64,000 nucleotides of DNA from Balanoglossus misakiensis (Eukaryota > Hemichordata), in assembly GCA_040954595.2 (NCBI GenBank), contig CM082582.2:1674001-1738000 (forward strand). Reading direction: 5' to 3'. The notes under the pieces were generated by a model. It searched no databases. It was not told the DNA's origin and saw only the letters and a list, made by a program, of their open reading frames with translations. A program made the position numbers and the translations under genes. Position 1 is the stretch's first letter. Every line of letters begins with the position of its first letter. Below, in pieces: positions 15,101 through 30,259 of this stretch.

Positions 15101-17570
15101 AAAATCATTAATAAATGACAAATTTTCGACTTTTCAAAATCTCAAAATTTCGCAGATTTTTGAAAAAAATCATGGGTGAAAATCATCAAAAAATGACAAA
15201 TTTTAGACTTTGCAAAATCTCAAAATTTCGTAGATTTTTGAAAAAAATCATGGGTGAAAATCATCAAAAAATGAAAAATTTTCGACTTTGCAAAATCTCA
15301 AAATTTCGTCGATTTTTGAGAAAAATCATGGGTGAAAATCATCAAAAAATGACAAATTTTCGGCTTTGCAAAATCTCAAAATTTTGTCGATTTTTGAAAA
15401 AAAATCATGGGTTCGTTGATTTTTGACAAAAAAGGGTGAAAATCATCAAAAGATTACAAATTTTCGAATTTGCAAAATCTCAAATTTCGTCGATTTTTGA
15501 AAAAAATCATGGGTGAAAATCATCAAAAAATGACAAATTTTCGACTTTGCAAAATCTCAAAATTTCGTCGATTTTTGAAAAAAATCATGGGTGAAAATCA
15601 TCAAAAAATGACAAATTTTCGACTTTGCAAAATCTCAAAATTTCGTAGATTTTTGAAAAAAAATCATGGGTGAAAATCATCAAAAAATGACAAATTTTCG
15701 GCCTTGCAAAATCTCAAAATTTTGTCTATTTTTGAAAAAAAATCATGGGTTCGTTGATTTTTGAAAAAAAAGGGTGAAAATCATCAAAAAATGAAAAAAT
15801 TTCGACTTTGCAAAATCTCAAAATTTCGTCGATTTTTGAGAAAAATCATGGGTGAAAATCATCAAAAAATGAAAAATTTTCGACTTTGCAAAATCTCAAA
15901 ATTTCGTCGATTTTTGAGAAAAATCATGGGTGAAAATCATCAAAAAATGAAAAATTTTCGACTTTGCAAAATCTCAAAATTTTGTCGATTTTTGAAAAAA
16001 AATCATGGGTTCGTTGATTTTTGACAAAAAAGGGTGAAAATCATCAAAAGATTACAAATTTTCGAATTTGCAAAATCTCAAATTTCGTCGATTTTTGAAA
16101 AAAATCATGGGTGAAAATCATCAAAAAATGACAAATTTTCGACTTTGCAAAATCTCAAAATTTCGTCGATTTTTGAAAAAAATCATGGGTGAAAATCATC
16201 AAAAAATGACAAATTTTCGACTTTGCAAAATCTCAAAATTTCGTAGATTTTTGAAAAAAATCATGGGTGAAAATCATCAAAAAATTACAAATTTTCGGCC
16301 TTGCAAAATCTCAAAATTTTGTCTATTTTTGAAAAAAAATCATGGGTTCGTTGATTTTTGAAAAAAAAGGGTGAAAATCATCAAAAAATGAAAAAATTTC
16401 GACTTTGCAAAATCTCAAAATTTCGTCGATTTTTGAGAAAAATCATGGGTGAAAATCATCAAAAAATGAAAAATTTTCGACTTTGCAAAATCTCAAAATT
16501 TCGTCGATTTTTGAGAAAAATCATGGGTGAAAATCATCAAAAAATGAAAAATTTTCGACTTTGCAAAATCTCAAAATGTTGTCGATTTTTGAGAAAAATC
16601 ATGCGTTCGTTGATTTTTGAAAAAAAACATGGGTGAAAATCATCAAAAAATTACAAATTTTCGACTTTGCAAAATCTCAAAATTTTGTCGATTTTTGAAA
16701 AAAAATCATGGGTGAAAATCATTAATAAATGACAAATTTTCGACTTTGCAAAATCTCAAAATTTCGCAGATTTTTGAAAAAAATCATGGGTGAAAATCAT
16801 CAAAAAATGACAAATTTTCGACTTTGCAAAATCTGAAATTTCGTCGATTTTTGAAAAAAATCATGGGTGAAAATAAGCAAAAAATGACAAATTTTCGACT
16901 TTGCAAAATCTCAAAATTTTGTCGGTTTTTGAAAAAAGAAATCATGGGTGAAAATCATCAAAAAATGACAAATTTTCGACTTTGCAAAATCTCAAAATTT
17001 CGTCGATTTTTGAAAAAAATCATGGGTGAAAATCATCAAAAAATGACAAATTTTCGACTTTGCAAAATCTCAAAATTTCGTCGATTTTTGAAAAAAATCA
17101 TGGGTTCGTTCAATTTTGAAAAAAAACATGGGTGAAAATCATCAAAAAATGACAAATTTTCGACTTTGCAAAATCTCAAAATTTCGTCGATTTTTGAGAA
17201 AAATCATGGGTGAAAATCATCAAAAAATGACAAATTTTCGACTTTGCAAAATCTCAAAATTTTGTCGATTTTTGAAAAAAAATCATGGGTGAAAATCATT
17301 AATAAATGACAAATTTTCGACTTTTCAAAATCTCAAAATTTCGCAGATTTTTGAAAAAAATCATGGGTGAAAATCATCAAAAAATGACAAATTTTAGACT
17401 TTGCAAAATCTCAAAATTTCGTAGATTTTTGAAAAAAATCATGGGTGAAAATCATCAAAAAATGAAAAATTTTCGACTTTGCAAAATCTCAAAATTTCGT
17501 CGATTTTTGAGAAAAATCATGGGTGAAAATCATCAAAAAATGACAAATTTTCGGCTTTGCAAAATCTCAA
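10790..17570 (+). repeat. Source copy of a large segmental duplication in array I
   Basis: The order of variant monomers here is reproduced downstream with a constant offset of 9,735 bp between about 11,655 and 25,900, and then an offset of about 12,686 bp (16,068 to 28,754 and 16,824 to 29,510). The change of offset equals an internal 2.95-kb tandem duplication in the downstream copy. Rare monomers such as GGCCTTGC, TTTTAGACTTTGC and ATGCGTTCG recur in the same order, which argues against chance similarity of satellite units. Confidence 0.8.
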
Positions 17571-18699
17571 AATTTTGTCGATTTTTGAAAAAAAATCATG
17601 GGTTCGTTGATTTTTGACAAAAAAGGGTGAAAATCATCAAAAGATTACAAATTTTCGAATTTGCAAAATCTCAAATTTCGTCGATTTTTGAAAAAAAATC
17701 ATGGGTGAAAATCATTAATAAATGACAAATTTTCGACTTTTCAAAATCTCAAAATTTCGCAGATTTTTGAAAAAAATCATGGGTGTAAATCATCAAAAAA
17801 TGACAAATTTTCGACTTTGCAAAATCTCAAAATTTCGTAGATTTTTGAAAAAAATCATGGGTGAAAATCATCAAAAAATGAAAAATTTTCGACTTTGCAA
17901 AATCTCAAAATTTCGTCGATTTTTGAGAAAAATCATGGGTGAAAATCATCAAAAAATGACAAATTTTCGGCTTTGCAAAATCTCAAAATTTTGTCTATTT
18001 TTGAAAAAAAATCATGGGTTCGTTGATTTTTGAAAAAAAAGGGTGAAAATCATCAAAAAATGAAAAAATTTCCACTTTGCAAAATCTCAAAATTTCGTCG
18101 ATTTTTGAGAAAAATCATGGGTGAAAATCATCAAAAAATGAAAAATTTTCGACTTTGCAAAATCTCAAAATGTTGTCGATTTTTGAGAAAAATCATGCGT
18201 TCGTTGATTTTTGAAAAAAAACATGGGTGAAAATCATCAAAAAATTACAAATTTTCGACTTTGCAAAATCTCAAAATTTTGTCGATTTTTGAAAAAAAAT
18301 CATGGGTGAAAATCATTAATAAATGACAAATTTTCGACTTTGCAAAATCTCAAAATTTCGCAGATTTTTGAAAAAAATCATGGGTGAAAATCATCAAAAA
18401 ATGACAAATTTTCGACTTAGCAAAATCTGAAATTTCGTCGATTTTTGAAAAAAATCATGGGTGAAAATCATCAAAAAATGACAAATTTTCGACTTTGCAA
18501 AATCTCAAAATTTCGTCGATTTTTGAGAAAAATCATGGGTGAAAATCATCAAAAGTGACAAATTTTCGGCTTTGCAAAATCTCAAAATTTTGTCGATTTT
18601 TGAAAAAAAATCATGGGTTCGTTGATTTTTGAAAAAAAAGGGTGAAAATCATCAAAAAATTACAAATTTTCGAATTTACAAAATCTCAAAATTTCGTCG

Positions 18700-21600
18700 A
18701 TTTTTGAGAAAAATCATGGGTGAAAATCATCAAAAAATGACAAATTTTCGACTTTGCAAAATCTCAAAATTTCGTCGATTTTTGAAAAAAAATCATGGGT
18801 GAAAATCATCAAAAAATGACAAATTTTCGACTTTGCAAAATCTCAAAATTTCGTTGATTTTTGAGAAAAATCATGGGTGAAAATCATCAAAAAATGACAA
18901 ATTTTCGACTTTGCAAAATCTCAAAATTTTGTCGATTTTTGAAAAAAAAATCATGGGTTCGTTGATTTTTGAAAAAAAACATGGGTGAAAATCATCAAAA
19001 AATTACAAATTTTCGAATTTGCAAAATCTCAAAATTTCGTCGATTTTTGAAAAAAAATCATGGGTGAAAATCATCAAAAAATGACAAATTTTCGACTTTG
19101 CAAAATCTCAAAATTTCGTCGATTTTTGAAAAAAAGTCATGGGTGAAAATCATCAAAAAATTACAAATTTTCGTCTTTGCAAAATCTCAAAATTTCGTCG
19201 ATTTTTGAAAAAAAAATCATGGGTAAAAATTATCAAAAAATTACAAATTTTCGACTTTGCAAAATCTCAAAATTTCGTCGATATTTAAAAAAAAATCATG
19301 GTGAAAATCATCAAAAAATGACATATTTTCGACTTTGCAAAATCTAAAAATTTTGTCGATTTTTGAAAAAAATCATGAGTGAAAATAATCAAAAAATGAC
19401 AAATTTTCGACTTTGCAAAATCTCAAAATTTTGTCGATTTTTGAGAAAAATCATGGGTGAAAATCATTAAAAAATGACAAATTTTCGACTTTGCAAAATC
19501 TCAAAATTTCGTAGATTTTTGAAAAAAAATCATGGGTGAAAATCATCAAAAAATGACACATTTTCGTCTTTGCAAAATCTCAAAATTTGGTCGATTTTAG
19601 AAAAAAAAAATCATGGGTGAAAATCATCAAAAAATGACAAATTTTCGACTTTGCAAAATCTAACAATTTCGTCGATTTTTGAAAAAAATCATTTTGAAAA
19701 TCATCAAAAGATGACAAATTTTCGACTTTGCAAAATCTCAAAATTTCGTCGGTTTTTGAAAAAAGAAATCATGGGTGAAAATCATCAAAAAATGAAAAAT
19801 TTTCGACTTTGCAAAATCTCAAAATTTCGTCGATTTTTGAAAAAAATCATGGGTGAAAATCATCAAAAAATGACAAATGTTCGACTTTGCAAAATCTCAA
19901 AATTTCGTCGATTTTTGAAAAAAATCATGGGTTCGTTCAATGTTGAAAAAAAACATGGGTGAAAATCATCAAAAAATAACAAATTTTCGACTTTGCAAAA
20001 TCTCAAAATTTTGTCGATTTTTGAAAAAAAATCATGGGTTCGTTGATTTTTGAAAAAAATCATGGGTGAAAATCATTAATAAATGACAAATTTTCGACTT
20101 TGCAAAATCTCAAAATTTCGTCGATTTTTGAAAAAAAATCATGAGTGAAAATCATCAAAAAATGACAAATTTTCGACTTTGCAAAATCTCAAAATTTCGT
20201 CGATTTTTGAGAAAAATCATGGGTGAAAATCATCAAAAAATGACAAATTTTCGACTTTGCAAAATCTCATAATTTTGTCGATTTTTGAAAAAAAATCATG
20301 GGTGAAAATCATTAATAAATGACAAATTTTCGACATTGCAAAATCTCAAAATTTCGTCGATTTTTGAAAAAAAATCATGGGTGAAAATCATCAAAAAATG
20401 ACAAATTTTCGACTTTGCAAAATCTCAAAATTTCGTCGATTTTTGAGAAAAATCATGGGTGAAAATCATCAAAAAATGACAAATTTTCGAATTTACAAAA
20501 TCTCAAAATTTCGTCGATTTTTGAGAAAAATCATGGGTGAAAATCATCAAAAAATGACAAATTTTCGACTTTGCAAAATCTCAAAATTTCGTCGATTTTT
20601 GAAAAAAAATCATGGGTGAAAATCATCAAAAAATGACAAATTTTCGACTTTGCAAAATCTCAAAATTTCGTTGATTTTTGAGAAAAATCATGGGTGAAAA
20701 TCATCAAAAAATGACAAATTTTCGACTTTGCAAAATCTCAAAATTTTGTCGATTTTTGAAAAAAAAATCATGGGTTCGTTGATTTTTGAAAAAAAACATG
20801 GGTGAAAATCATCAAAAAATTACAAATTTTCGAATTTGCAAAATCTCAAAATTTCGTCGATTTTTGAAAAAAAATCATGGGTGAAAATCATCAAAAAATG
20901 ACAAATTTTCGACTTTGCAAAATCTCAAAATTTCGTCGATTTTTGAAAAAAAGTCATGGGTGAAAATCATCAAAAAATTACAAATTTTCGTCTTTGCAAA
21001 ATCTCAAAATTTCGTCGATTTTTGAAAAAAAAATCATGGGTAAAAATTATCAAAAAATTACAAATTTTCGACTTTGCAAAATCTCAAAATTTCGTCGATA
21101 TTTAAAAAAAAATCATGGTGAAAATCATCAAAAAATGACATATTTTCGACTTTGCAAAATCTAAAAATTTTGTCGATTTTTGAAAAAAATCATGAGTGAA
21201 AATAATCAAAAAATGACAAATTTTCGACTTTGCAAAATCTCAAAATTTCGTAGATTTTTGAAAAAAAATCATGGGTGAAAATCATCAAAAAATGACACAT
21301 TTTCGTCTTTGCAAAATCTCAAAATTTGGTCGATTTTAGAAAAAAAAAATCATGGGTGAAAATCATCAAAAAATGACAAATTTTCGACTTTGCAAAATCT
21401 AACAATTTCGTCGATTTTTGAAAAAAATCATTTTGAAAATCATCAAAAGATGACAAATTTTCGACTTTGCAAAATCTCAAAATTTCGTCGGTTTTTGAAA
21501 AAAGAAATCATGGGTGAAAATCATCAAAAAATGACAAATTTTCGACTTTGCAAAATCTCAAAATTTCGTCGATTTTTGAAAAAAATCATGGGTGAAAATC

Positions 21601-22200
21601 ATCAAAAAATGACAAATGTTCGACTTTGCAAAATCTCAAAATTTCGTCGATTTTTGAAAAAAATCATGGGTTCGTTCAATGTTGAAAAAAAACATGGGTG
21701 AAAATCATCAAAAAATAACAAATTTTCGACTTTGCAAAATCTCAAAATTTTGTCGATTTTTGAAAAAAAATCATGGGTTCGTTGATTTTTGAAAAAAATC
21801 ATGGGTGAAAATCATTAATAAATGACAAATTTTCGACTTTGCAAAATCTCAAAATTTCGTCGATTTTTGAAAAAAAATCATGAGTGAAAATCATCAAAAA
21901 ATGACAAATTTTCGACTTTGCAAAATCTCAAAATTTCGTCGATTTTTGAGAAAAATCATGGGTGAAAATCATCAAAAAATGACAAATTTTCGACTTTGCA
22001 AAATCTCATAATTTTGTCGATTTTTGAAAAAAAATCATGGGTGAAAATCATTAATAAATGACAAATTTTCGACATTGCAAAATCTCAAAATTTCGTCGAT
22101 TTTTGAAAAAAAATCATGGGTGAAAATCATCAAAAAATGACAAATTTTCGACTTTGCAAAATCTCAAAATTTCGTCGATTTTTGAGAAAAATCATGGGTG
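18700..22200 (+). repeat. 1.74-kb tandem duplication in array I
   Basis: A block marked by the rare monomer containing CGAATTTACAAAATC (about 18,670 and 20,488), followed by the AATGTTGAAAA marker (19,938 and 21,677), occurs twice in a row about 1.74 kb apart. Both copies match the block at about 10.7-12.4 kb. The second copy lacks one 78-bp monomer near 21,235 that the other copies have. This shows whole-monomer loss, as expected from unequal exchange. Confidence 0.75.
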
Positions 22201-22969
22201 AAAATCATCAAAAAATGACAAATTTTCGACTTTGCAAAATCTCAAAATTTTGTCGATTTTTGAAAAAAAATCATGGGTTCGTTGATTTTTGAAAAAAAAC
22301 ATGGGTGAAAATCATCAAAAAATTACAAATTTTCGTCTTTGCAAAATCTCAAAATTTCGTCGATTTTTGAGAAAAATCATGGGTGAAAATCATCAAAAAA
22401 TGACAAATTTTCGACTTTGCAAAATCTCAAAATTTTGTCGATTTTTGAAAAAAAATCATGGGTTCGTTGATTTTTGAAAAAAAACATGGGTGAAAATCAT
22501 CAAAAAATTACAAATTTTCGAATTTGCAAAATCTCAAAATTTCGTCGATTTTTGAAAAAAAAAAAACATGGGTGAAAATCATCAAAAAATGACGAATTTT
22601 CGACTTTGCAAAATCTCAAAATTTCGTTAATTTTTGATAAAAAGTCATGGGTGAAAATCATAAAAAAATTACAAATTTTCGTCATTGCAAAATCTCAAAA
22701 TTTCGTCGATTTTTGAAAAAAAAAAATCATGGGTAAAAATCATCAAAAAATTACAAATTTTCGACTTTGCAAAATCTAAAAATTTTGTCGATTTTTAAAA
22801 AAAAAAATCATGGGTGAAAATAATCAAAAAATGACAAATTTTCGACTTTGCAAAATCTCAAAATTTCGTCGATTTTTTGAAAAAAAATCATGGGTGAAAA
22901 TCATCAAAAAATGACAAATTTTCGACTTTGCAAAATCTCAAAATTTCGTCGATTTTTGAAAAAAATCAT

Positions 22970-25920
22970 GGGTAAAAATCATCAAAAAATGACAAATTTT
23001 CGACTTTGCAAAATCTCAAAATTTCGTAGATTTTTGAGAAAAATCATGGGTGAAAATCATCAAAAAATTACAAATTTTCGACTTTGCAAAATCTCAAAAT
23101 GTTGTCGATTTTTGAGAAAAATCATGGGTTCGTTGATTTTTGAAAAAAAACATGGGTGAAAATCATCAAAAAATTACAAATTTTCGACTTTGCAAAATCT
23201 CAAAATTTTGTCGATTTTTGAAAAAAAATCATGGGTGAAAATCATTAATAAATGACAAATTTTCGACTTTTCAAAATCTCAAAATTTCGCAGATTTTTGA
23301 AAAAAATCATGGGTGAAAATCATCAAAAAATGACAAATTTTCGACTTTGCAAAATCTCAAAATTTCGTAGATTTTTGAAAAAAATCATGGGTGAAAATCA
23401 TCAAAAAATGAAAAATTTTCGACTTTGCAAAATCTCAAAATTTCGTCGATTTTTGAGAAAAATCATCGGTGAAAATCATCAAAAAATGACAAATTTTCGG
23501 CTTTGCAAAATCTCAAAATTTTGTCGATTTTTGAAAAAAAATCGTGGGTTCGTTGATTTTTGACAAAAAAGGGTGAAAATCATCAAAAGATTACAAATTT
23601 TCGAATTTGCAAAATCTCAAATTTCGTCGATTTGTGAAAAAAATCATGGGTGAAAATCATCAAAAAATGACAAATTTTCGACTTTGCAAAATCTCAAAAT
23701 TTCGTCGATTTTTGAAAAAAATCATGGGTGAAAATCATCAAAAAATGACAAATTTTCGACTTTGCAAAATCTCAAAATTTCGTAGATTTTTGAAAAAAAT
23801 CATGGGTGAAAATCATCAAAAAATGACAAATTTTCGGCCTTGCAAAATCTCAAAATTTTGTCTATTTTTGAAAAAAAATCATGGGTTCGTTGATTTTTGA
23901 AAAAAAAGGGTGAAAATCATCAAAAAATGAAAAAATTTCGACTTTGCAAAATCTCAAAATTTCGTAAATTTTTGATAAAAAGTCATGGGTGAAAATCATC
24001 AAAAAATTACAAATTTTCGTCATTGCAAAATCTCAAAATTTCGTCGATTTTAAAAAAAAAAAATCATGGGTGAAAATAATCAAAAAATGACAAATTTTCG
24101 ACTTTGCAAAATCTCAAAATTTCGTCGATTTTTTGAAAAAAAATCATGGGTGAAAATCATCAAAAAATGACAAATTTTCGACTTTGCAAAATCTCAAAAT
24201 TTCGTCGATTTTTGAAAAAAATCATGGGTGAAAATCATCAAAAAATGACAAATTTTCGACTTTGCAAAATCTCAAAATTTCGTAGATTTTTGAAAAAAAT
24301 CATGGGTGAAAATCATCAAAAAATTACAAATTTTCGACTTTGCAAAATCTCAAAATGTTGTCGATTTTTGAGAAAAATCATGGGTTCGTTGATTTTTGAA
24401 AAAAAACATGGGTGAAAATAATCAAAAAATGACAAATTTTCGACTTTGCAAAATTTCAAAATTTCGTCGATTTTTTGAAAAAAAATCATGGGTGAAAATC
24501 ATCAAAAAATGACAAATTTTCCACTTTGCAAAATCTCAAAATTTCGTAGATTTTTGAAAAAAATCATGGGTGAAAATCATCAAAAAATGAAAAAATTTCG
24601 ACTTTGCAAAATCTCAAAATTTCGTCGATTTTTGAGAAAAATCATGGGTGAAAATCATCAAAAAATTACAAATTTTCGACTTTGCAAAATCTCAAAATGT
24701 TGTCGATTTTTGAGAAAAATCATGGGTTCGTTGATTTTTGAAAAAAAACATGGGTGAAAATCATCAAAAAATTACAAATTTTCGACTTTGCAAAATCTCA
24801 AAATTTTGTCGATTTTTGAAAAAAAATCATGGGTGAAAATCATTAATAAATGACAAATTTTCGACTTTTCAAAATCTCAAAATTTCGCAGATTTTTGAAA
24901 AAAATCATGGGTGAAAATCATCAAAAAATGACAAATTTTAGACTTTGCAAAATCTCAAAATTTCGTAGATTTTTGAAAAAAATCATGGGTGAAAATCATC
25001 AAAAAATGAAAAATTTTCGACTTTGCAAAATCTCAAAATTTCGTCGATTTTTGAGAAAAATCATGGGTGAAAATCATCAAAAAATGACAAATTTTCGGCT
25101 TTGCAAAATCTCAAAATTTTGTCGATTTTTGAAAAAAAATCATGGGTTCGTTGATTTTTGACAAAAAAGGGTGAAAATCATCAAAAGATTACAAATTTTC
25201 GAATTTGCAAAATCTCAAATTTCGTCGATTTTTGAAAAAAATCATGGGTGAAAATCATCAAAAAATGACAAATTTTCGACTTTGCAAAATCTCAAAATTT
25301 CGTCGATTTTTGAAAAAAATCATGGGTGAAAATCATCAAAAAATGACAAATTTTCGACTTTGCAAAATCTCAAAATTTCGTAGATTTTTGAAAAAAAATC
25401 ATGGGTGAAAATCATCAAAAAATGACAAATTTTCGGCCTTGCAAAATCTCAAAATTTTGTCTATTTTTGAAAAAAAATCATGGGTTCGTTGATTTTTGAA
25501 AAAAAAGGGTGAAAATCATCAAAAAATGAAAAAATTTCGACTTTGCAAAATCTCAAAATTTCGTCGATTTTTGAGAAAAATCATGGGTGAAAATCATCAA
25601 AAAATGAAAAATTTTCGACTTTGCAAAATCTCAAAATTTCGTCGATTTTTGAGAAAAATCATGGGTGAAAATCATCAAAAAATGAAAAATTTTCGACTTT
25701 GCAAAATCTCAAAATTTTGTCGATTTTTGAAAAAAAATCATGGGTTCGTTGATTTTTGACAAAAAAGGGTGAAAATCATCAAAAGATTACAAATTTTCGA
25801 ATTTGCAAAATCTCAAATTTCGTCGATTTTTGAAAAAAATCATGGGTGAAAATCATCAAAAAATGACAAATTTTCGACTTTGCAAAATCTCAAAATTTCG
25901 TCGATTTTTGAAAAAAATCA
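22970..25920 (+). repeat. Copy 1 of a 2.95-kb tandem duplication in array I
   Basis: The block starts at a monomer with ATGGGTAAAAATCATC (about 22,969). The same monomer reappears at about 25,920, where the order of variants restarts. Later markers follow with an offset of 2,951-2,952 bp (23,252 to 26,204; 24,488 to 27,439; 25,205 to 28,156). Confidence 0.8.
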
Positions 25921-28870
25921 TGGGTAAAAATCATCAAAAAATGACAAATTTTCGACTTTGCAAAATCTCAAAATTTCGTAGATTTTTGAGAAAAATCATG
26001 GGTGAAAATCATCAAAAAATTACAAATTTTCGACTTTGCAAAATCTCAAAATGTTGTCGATTTTTGAGAAAAATCATGGGTTCGTTGATTTTTGAAAAAA
26101 AACATGGGTGAAAATCATCAAAAAATTACAAATTTTCGACTTTGCAAAATCTCAAAATTTTGTCGATTTTTGAAAAAAAATCATGGGTGAAAATCATTAA
26201 TAAATGACAAATTTTCGACTTTTCAAAATCTCAAAATTTCGCAGATTTTTGAAAAAAATCATGGGTGAAAATCATCAAAAAATGACAAATTTTCGACTTT
26301 GCAAAATCTCAAAATTTCGTAGATTTTTGAAAAAAATCATGGGTGAAAATCATCAAAAAATGAAAAATTTTCGACTTTGCAAAATCTCAAAATTTCGTCG
26401 ATTTTTGAGAAAAATCATCGGTGAAAATCATCAAAAAATGACAAATTTTCGGCTTTGCAAAATCTCAAAATTTTGTCGATTTTTGAAAAAAAATCGTGGG
26501 TTCGTTGATTTTTGACAAAAAAGGGTGAAAATCATCAAAAGATTACAAATTTTCGAATTTGCAAAATCTCAAATTTCGTCGATTTTTGAAAAAAATCATG
26601 GGTGAAAATCATCAAAAAATGACAAATTTTCGACTTTGCAAAATCTCAAAATTTCGTCGATTTTTGAAAAAAATCATGGGTGAAAATCATCAAAAAATGA
26701 CAAATTTTCGACTTTGCAAAATCTCAAAATTTCGTAGATTTTTGAAAAAAATCATGGGTGAAAATCATCAAAAAATGACAAATTTTCGGCCTTGCAAAAT
26801 CTCAAAATTTTGTCTATTTTTGAAAAAAAATCATGGGTTCGTTGATTTTTGAAAAAAAAGGGTGAAAATCATCAAAAAATGAAAAAATTTCGACTTTGCA
26901 AAATCTCAAAATTTCGTAAATTTTTGATAAAAAGTCATGGGTGAAAATCATCAAAAAATTACAAATTTTCGTCATTGCAAAATCTCAAAATTTCGTCGAT
27001 TTTTAAAAAAAAAATCATGGGTGAAAATAATCAAAAAATGACAAATTTTCGACTTTGCAAAATCTCAAAATTTCGTCGATTTTTTGAAAAAAAATCATGG
27101 GTGAAAATCATCAAAAAATGACAAATTTTCGACTTTGCAAAATCTCAAAATTTCGTCGATTTTTGAAAAAAATCATGGGTGAAAATCATCAAAAAATGAC
27201 AAATTTTCGACTTTGCAAAATCTCAAAATTTCGTAGATTTTTGAAAAAAATCATGGGTGAAAATCATCAAAAAATTACAAATTTTCGACTTTGCAAAATC
27301 TCAAAATGTTGTCGATTTTTGAGAAAAATCATGGGTTCGTTGATTTTTGAAAAAAAACATGGGTGAAAATAATCAAAAAATGACAAATTTTCGACTTTGC
27401 AAAATTTCAAAATTTCGTCGATTTTTTGAAAAAAAATCATGGGTGAAAATCATCAAAAAATGACAAATTTTCCACTTTGCAAAATCTCAAAATTTCGTAG
27501 ATTTTTGAAAAAAATCATGGGTGAAAATCATCAAAAAATGAAAAAATTTCGACTTTGCAAAATCTCAAAATTTCGTCGATTTTTGAGAAAAATCATGGGT
27601 GAAAATCATCAAAAAATTACAAATTTTCGACTTTGCAAAATCTCAAAATGTTGTCGATTTTTGAGAAAAATCATGGGTTCGTTGATTTTTGAAAAAAAAC
27701 ATGGGTGAAAATCATCAAAAAATTACAAATTTTCGACTTTGCAAAATCTCAAAATTTTGTCGATTTTTGAAAAAAAATCATGGGTGAAAATCATTAATAA
27801 ATGACAAATTTTCGACTTTTCAAAATCTCAAAATTTCGCAGATTTTTGAAAAAAATCATGGGTGAAAATCATCAAAAAATGACAAATTTTAGACTTTGCA
27901 AAATCTCAAAATTTCGTAGATTTTTGAAAAAAATCATGGGTGAAAATCATCAAAAAATGAAAAATTTTCGACTTTGCAAAATCTCAAAATTTCGTCGATT
28001 TTTGAGAAAAATCATGGGTGAAAATCATCAAAAAATGACAAATTTTCGGCTTTGCAAAATCTCAAAATTTTGTCGATTTTTGAAAAAAAATCATGGGTTC
28101 GTTGATTTTTGACAAAAAAGGGTGAAAATCATCAAAAGATTACAAATTTTCGAATTTGCAAAATCTCAAATTTCGTCGATTTTTGAAAAAAATCATGGGT
28201 GAAAATCATCAAAAAATGACAAATTTTCGACTTTGCAAAATCTCAAAATTTCGTCGATTTTTGAAAAAAATCATGGGTGAAAATCATCAAAAAATGACAA
28301 ATTTTCGACTTTGCAAAATCTCAAAATTTCGTAGATTTTTGAAAAAAAATCATGGGTGAAAATCATCAAAAAATGACAAATTTTCGGCCTTGCAAAATCT
28401 CAAAATTTTGTCTATTTTTGAAAAAAAATCATGGGTTCGTTGATTTTTGAAAAAAAAGGGTGAAAATCATCAAAAAATGAAAAAATTTCGACTTTGCAAA
28501 ATCTCAAAATTTCGTCGATTTTTGAGAAAAATCATGGGTGAAAATCATCAAAAAATGAAAAATTTTCGACTTTGCAAAATCTCAAAATTTCGTCGATTTT
28601 TGAGAAAAATCATGGGTGAAAATCATCAAAAAATGAAAAATTTTCGACTTTGCAAAATCTCAAAATTTTGTCGATTTTTGAAAAAAAATCATGGGTTCGT
28701 TGATTTTTGACAAAAAAGGGTGAAAATCATCAAAAGATTACAAATTTTCGAATTTGCAAAATCTCAAATTTCGTCGATTTTTGAAAAAAATCATGGGTGA
28801 AAATCATCAAAAAATGACAAATTTTCGACTTTGCAAAATCTCAAAATTTCGTCGATTTTTGAAAAAAATC
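25920..28870 (+). repeat. Copy 2 of the 2.95-kb tandem duplication
   Basis: Partner of the block at about 22,970-25,920. After about 28,870 the sequence continues as it does after about 16,190 in the source block, until the copies diverge near 30,260 at a GTCGGTTTTTGAAAAAAG monomer. Confidence 0.8.
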
Positions 28871-30259
28871 ATGGGTGAAAATCATCAAAAAATGACAAAT
28901 TTTCGACTTTGCAAAATCTCAAAATTTCGTAGATTTTTGAAAAAAATCATGGGTGAAAATCATCAAAAAATTACAAATTTTCGGCCTTGCAAAATCTCAA
29001 AATTTTGTCTATTTTTGAAAAAAAATCATGGGTTCGTTGATTTTTGAAAAAAAAGGGTGAAAATCATCAAAAAATGAAAAAATTTCGACTTTGCAAAATC
29101 TCAAAATTTCGTCGATTTTTGAGAAAAATCATGGGTGAAAATCATCAAAAAATGAAAAATTTTCGACTTTGCAAAATCTCAAAATTTCGTCGATTTTTGA
29201 GAAAAATCATGGGTGAAAATCATCAAAAAATGAAAAATTTTCGACTTTGCAAAATCTCAAAATGTTGTCGATTTTTGAGAAAAATCATGCGTTCGTTGAT
29301 TTTTGAAAAAAAACATGGGTGAAAATCATCAAAAAATTACAAATTTTCGACTTTGCAAAATCTCAAAATTTTGTCGATTTTTGAAAAAAAATCATGGGTG
29401 AAAATCATTAATAAATGACAAATTTTCGACTTTGCAAAATCTCAAAATTTCGCAGATTTTTGAAAAAAATCATGGGTGAAAATCATCAAAAAATGACAAA
29501 TTTTCGACTTTGCAAAATCTGAAATTTCGTCGATTTTTGAAAAAAATCATGGGTGAAAATAAGCAAAAAATGACAAATTTTCGACTTTGCAAAATCTCAA
29601 AATTTTGTCGGTTTTTGAAAAAAGAAATCATGGGTGAAAATCATCAAAAAATGACAAATTTTCGACTTTGCAAAATCTCAAAATTTCGTCGATTTTTGAA
29701 AAAAATCATGGGTGAAAATCATCAAAAAATGACAAATTTTCGACTTTGCAAAATCTCAAAATTTCGTCGATTTTTGAAAAAAATCATGGGTTCGTTCAAT
29801 TTTGAAAAAAAACATGGGTGAAAATCATCAAAAAATGACAAATTTTCGACTTTGCAAAATCTCAAAATTTCGTCGATTTTTGAGAAAAATCATGGGTGAA
29901 AATCATCAAAAAAAATGACAAATTTTCGGCTTTGCAAAATCTCAAAATTTTGTCGATTTTTGAAAAAAAATCACGGGTGAAAATCATCAAAAAATGAGAA
30001 ATTTTCGACTTTTCAAAATCTCAAAATTTCGCAGATTTTTGAAAAAAATCATGGGTGAAAATCATCAAAAAATGACAAATTTTAGACTTTGCAAAATCTC
30101 AAAATTTCGTAGATTTTTGAAAAAAATCATGGGTGAAAATCATCAAAAAATGAAAAATTTTCGACTTTGCAAAATCTCAAAATTTCGTCGATTTTTGAGA
30201 AAAATCATGGGTGAAAATCATCAAAAAATGACAAATTTTCGGCTTTGCAAAATCTCAAA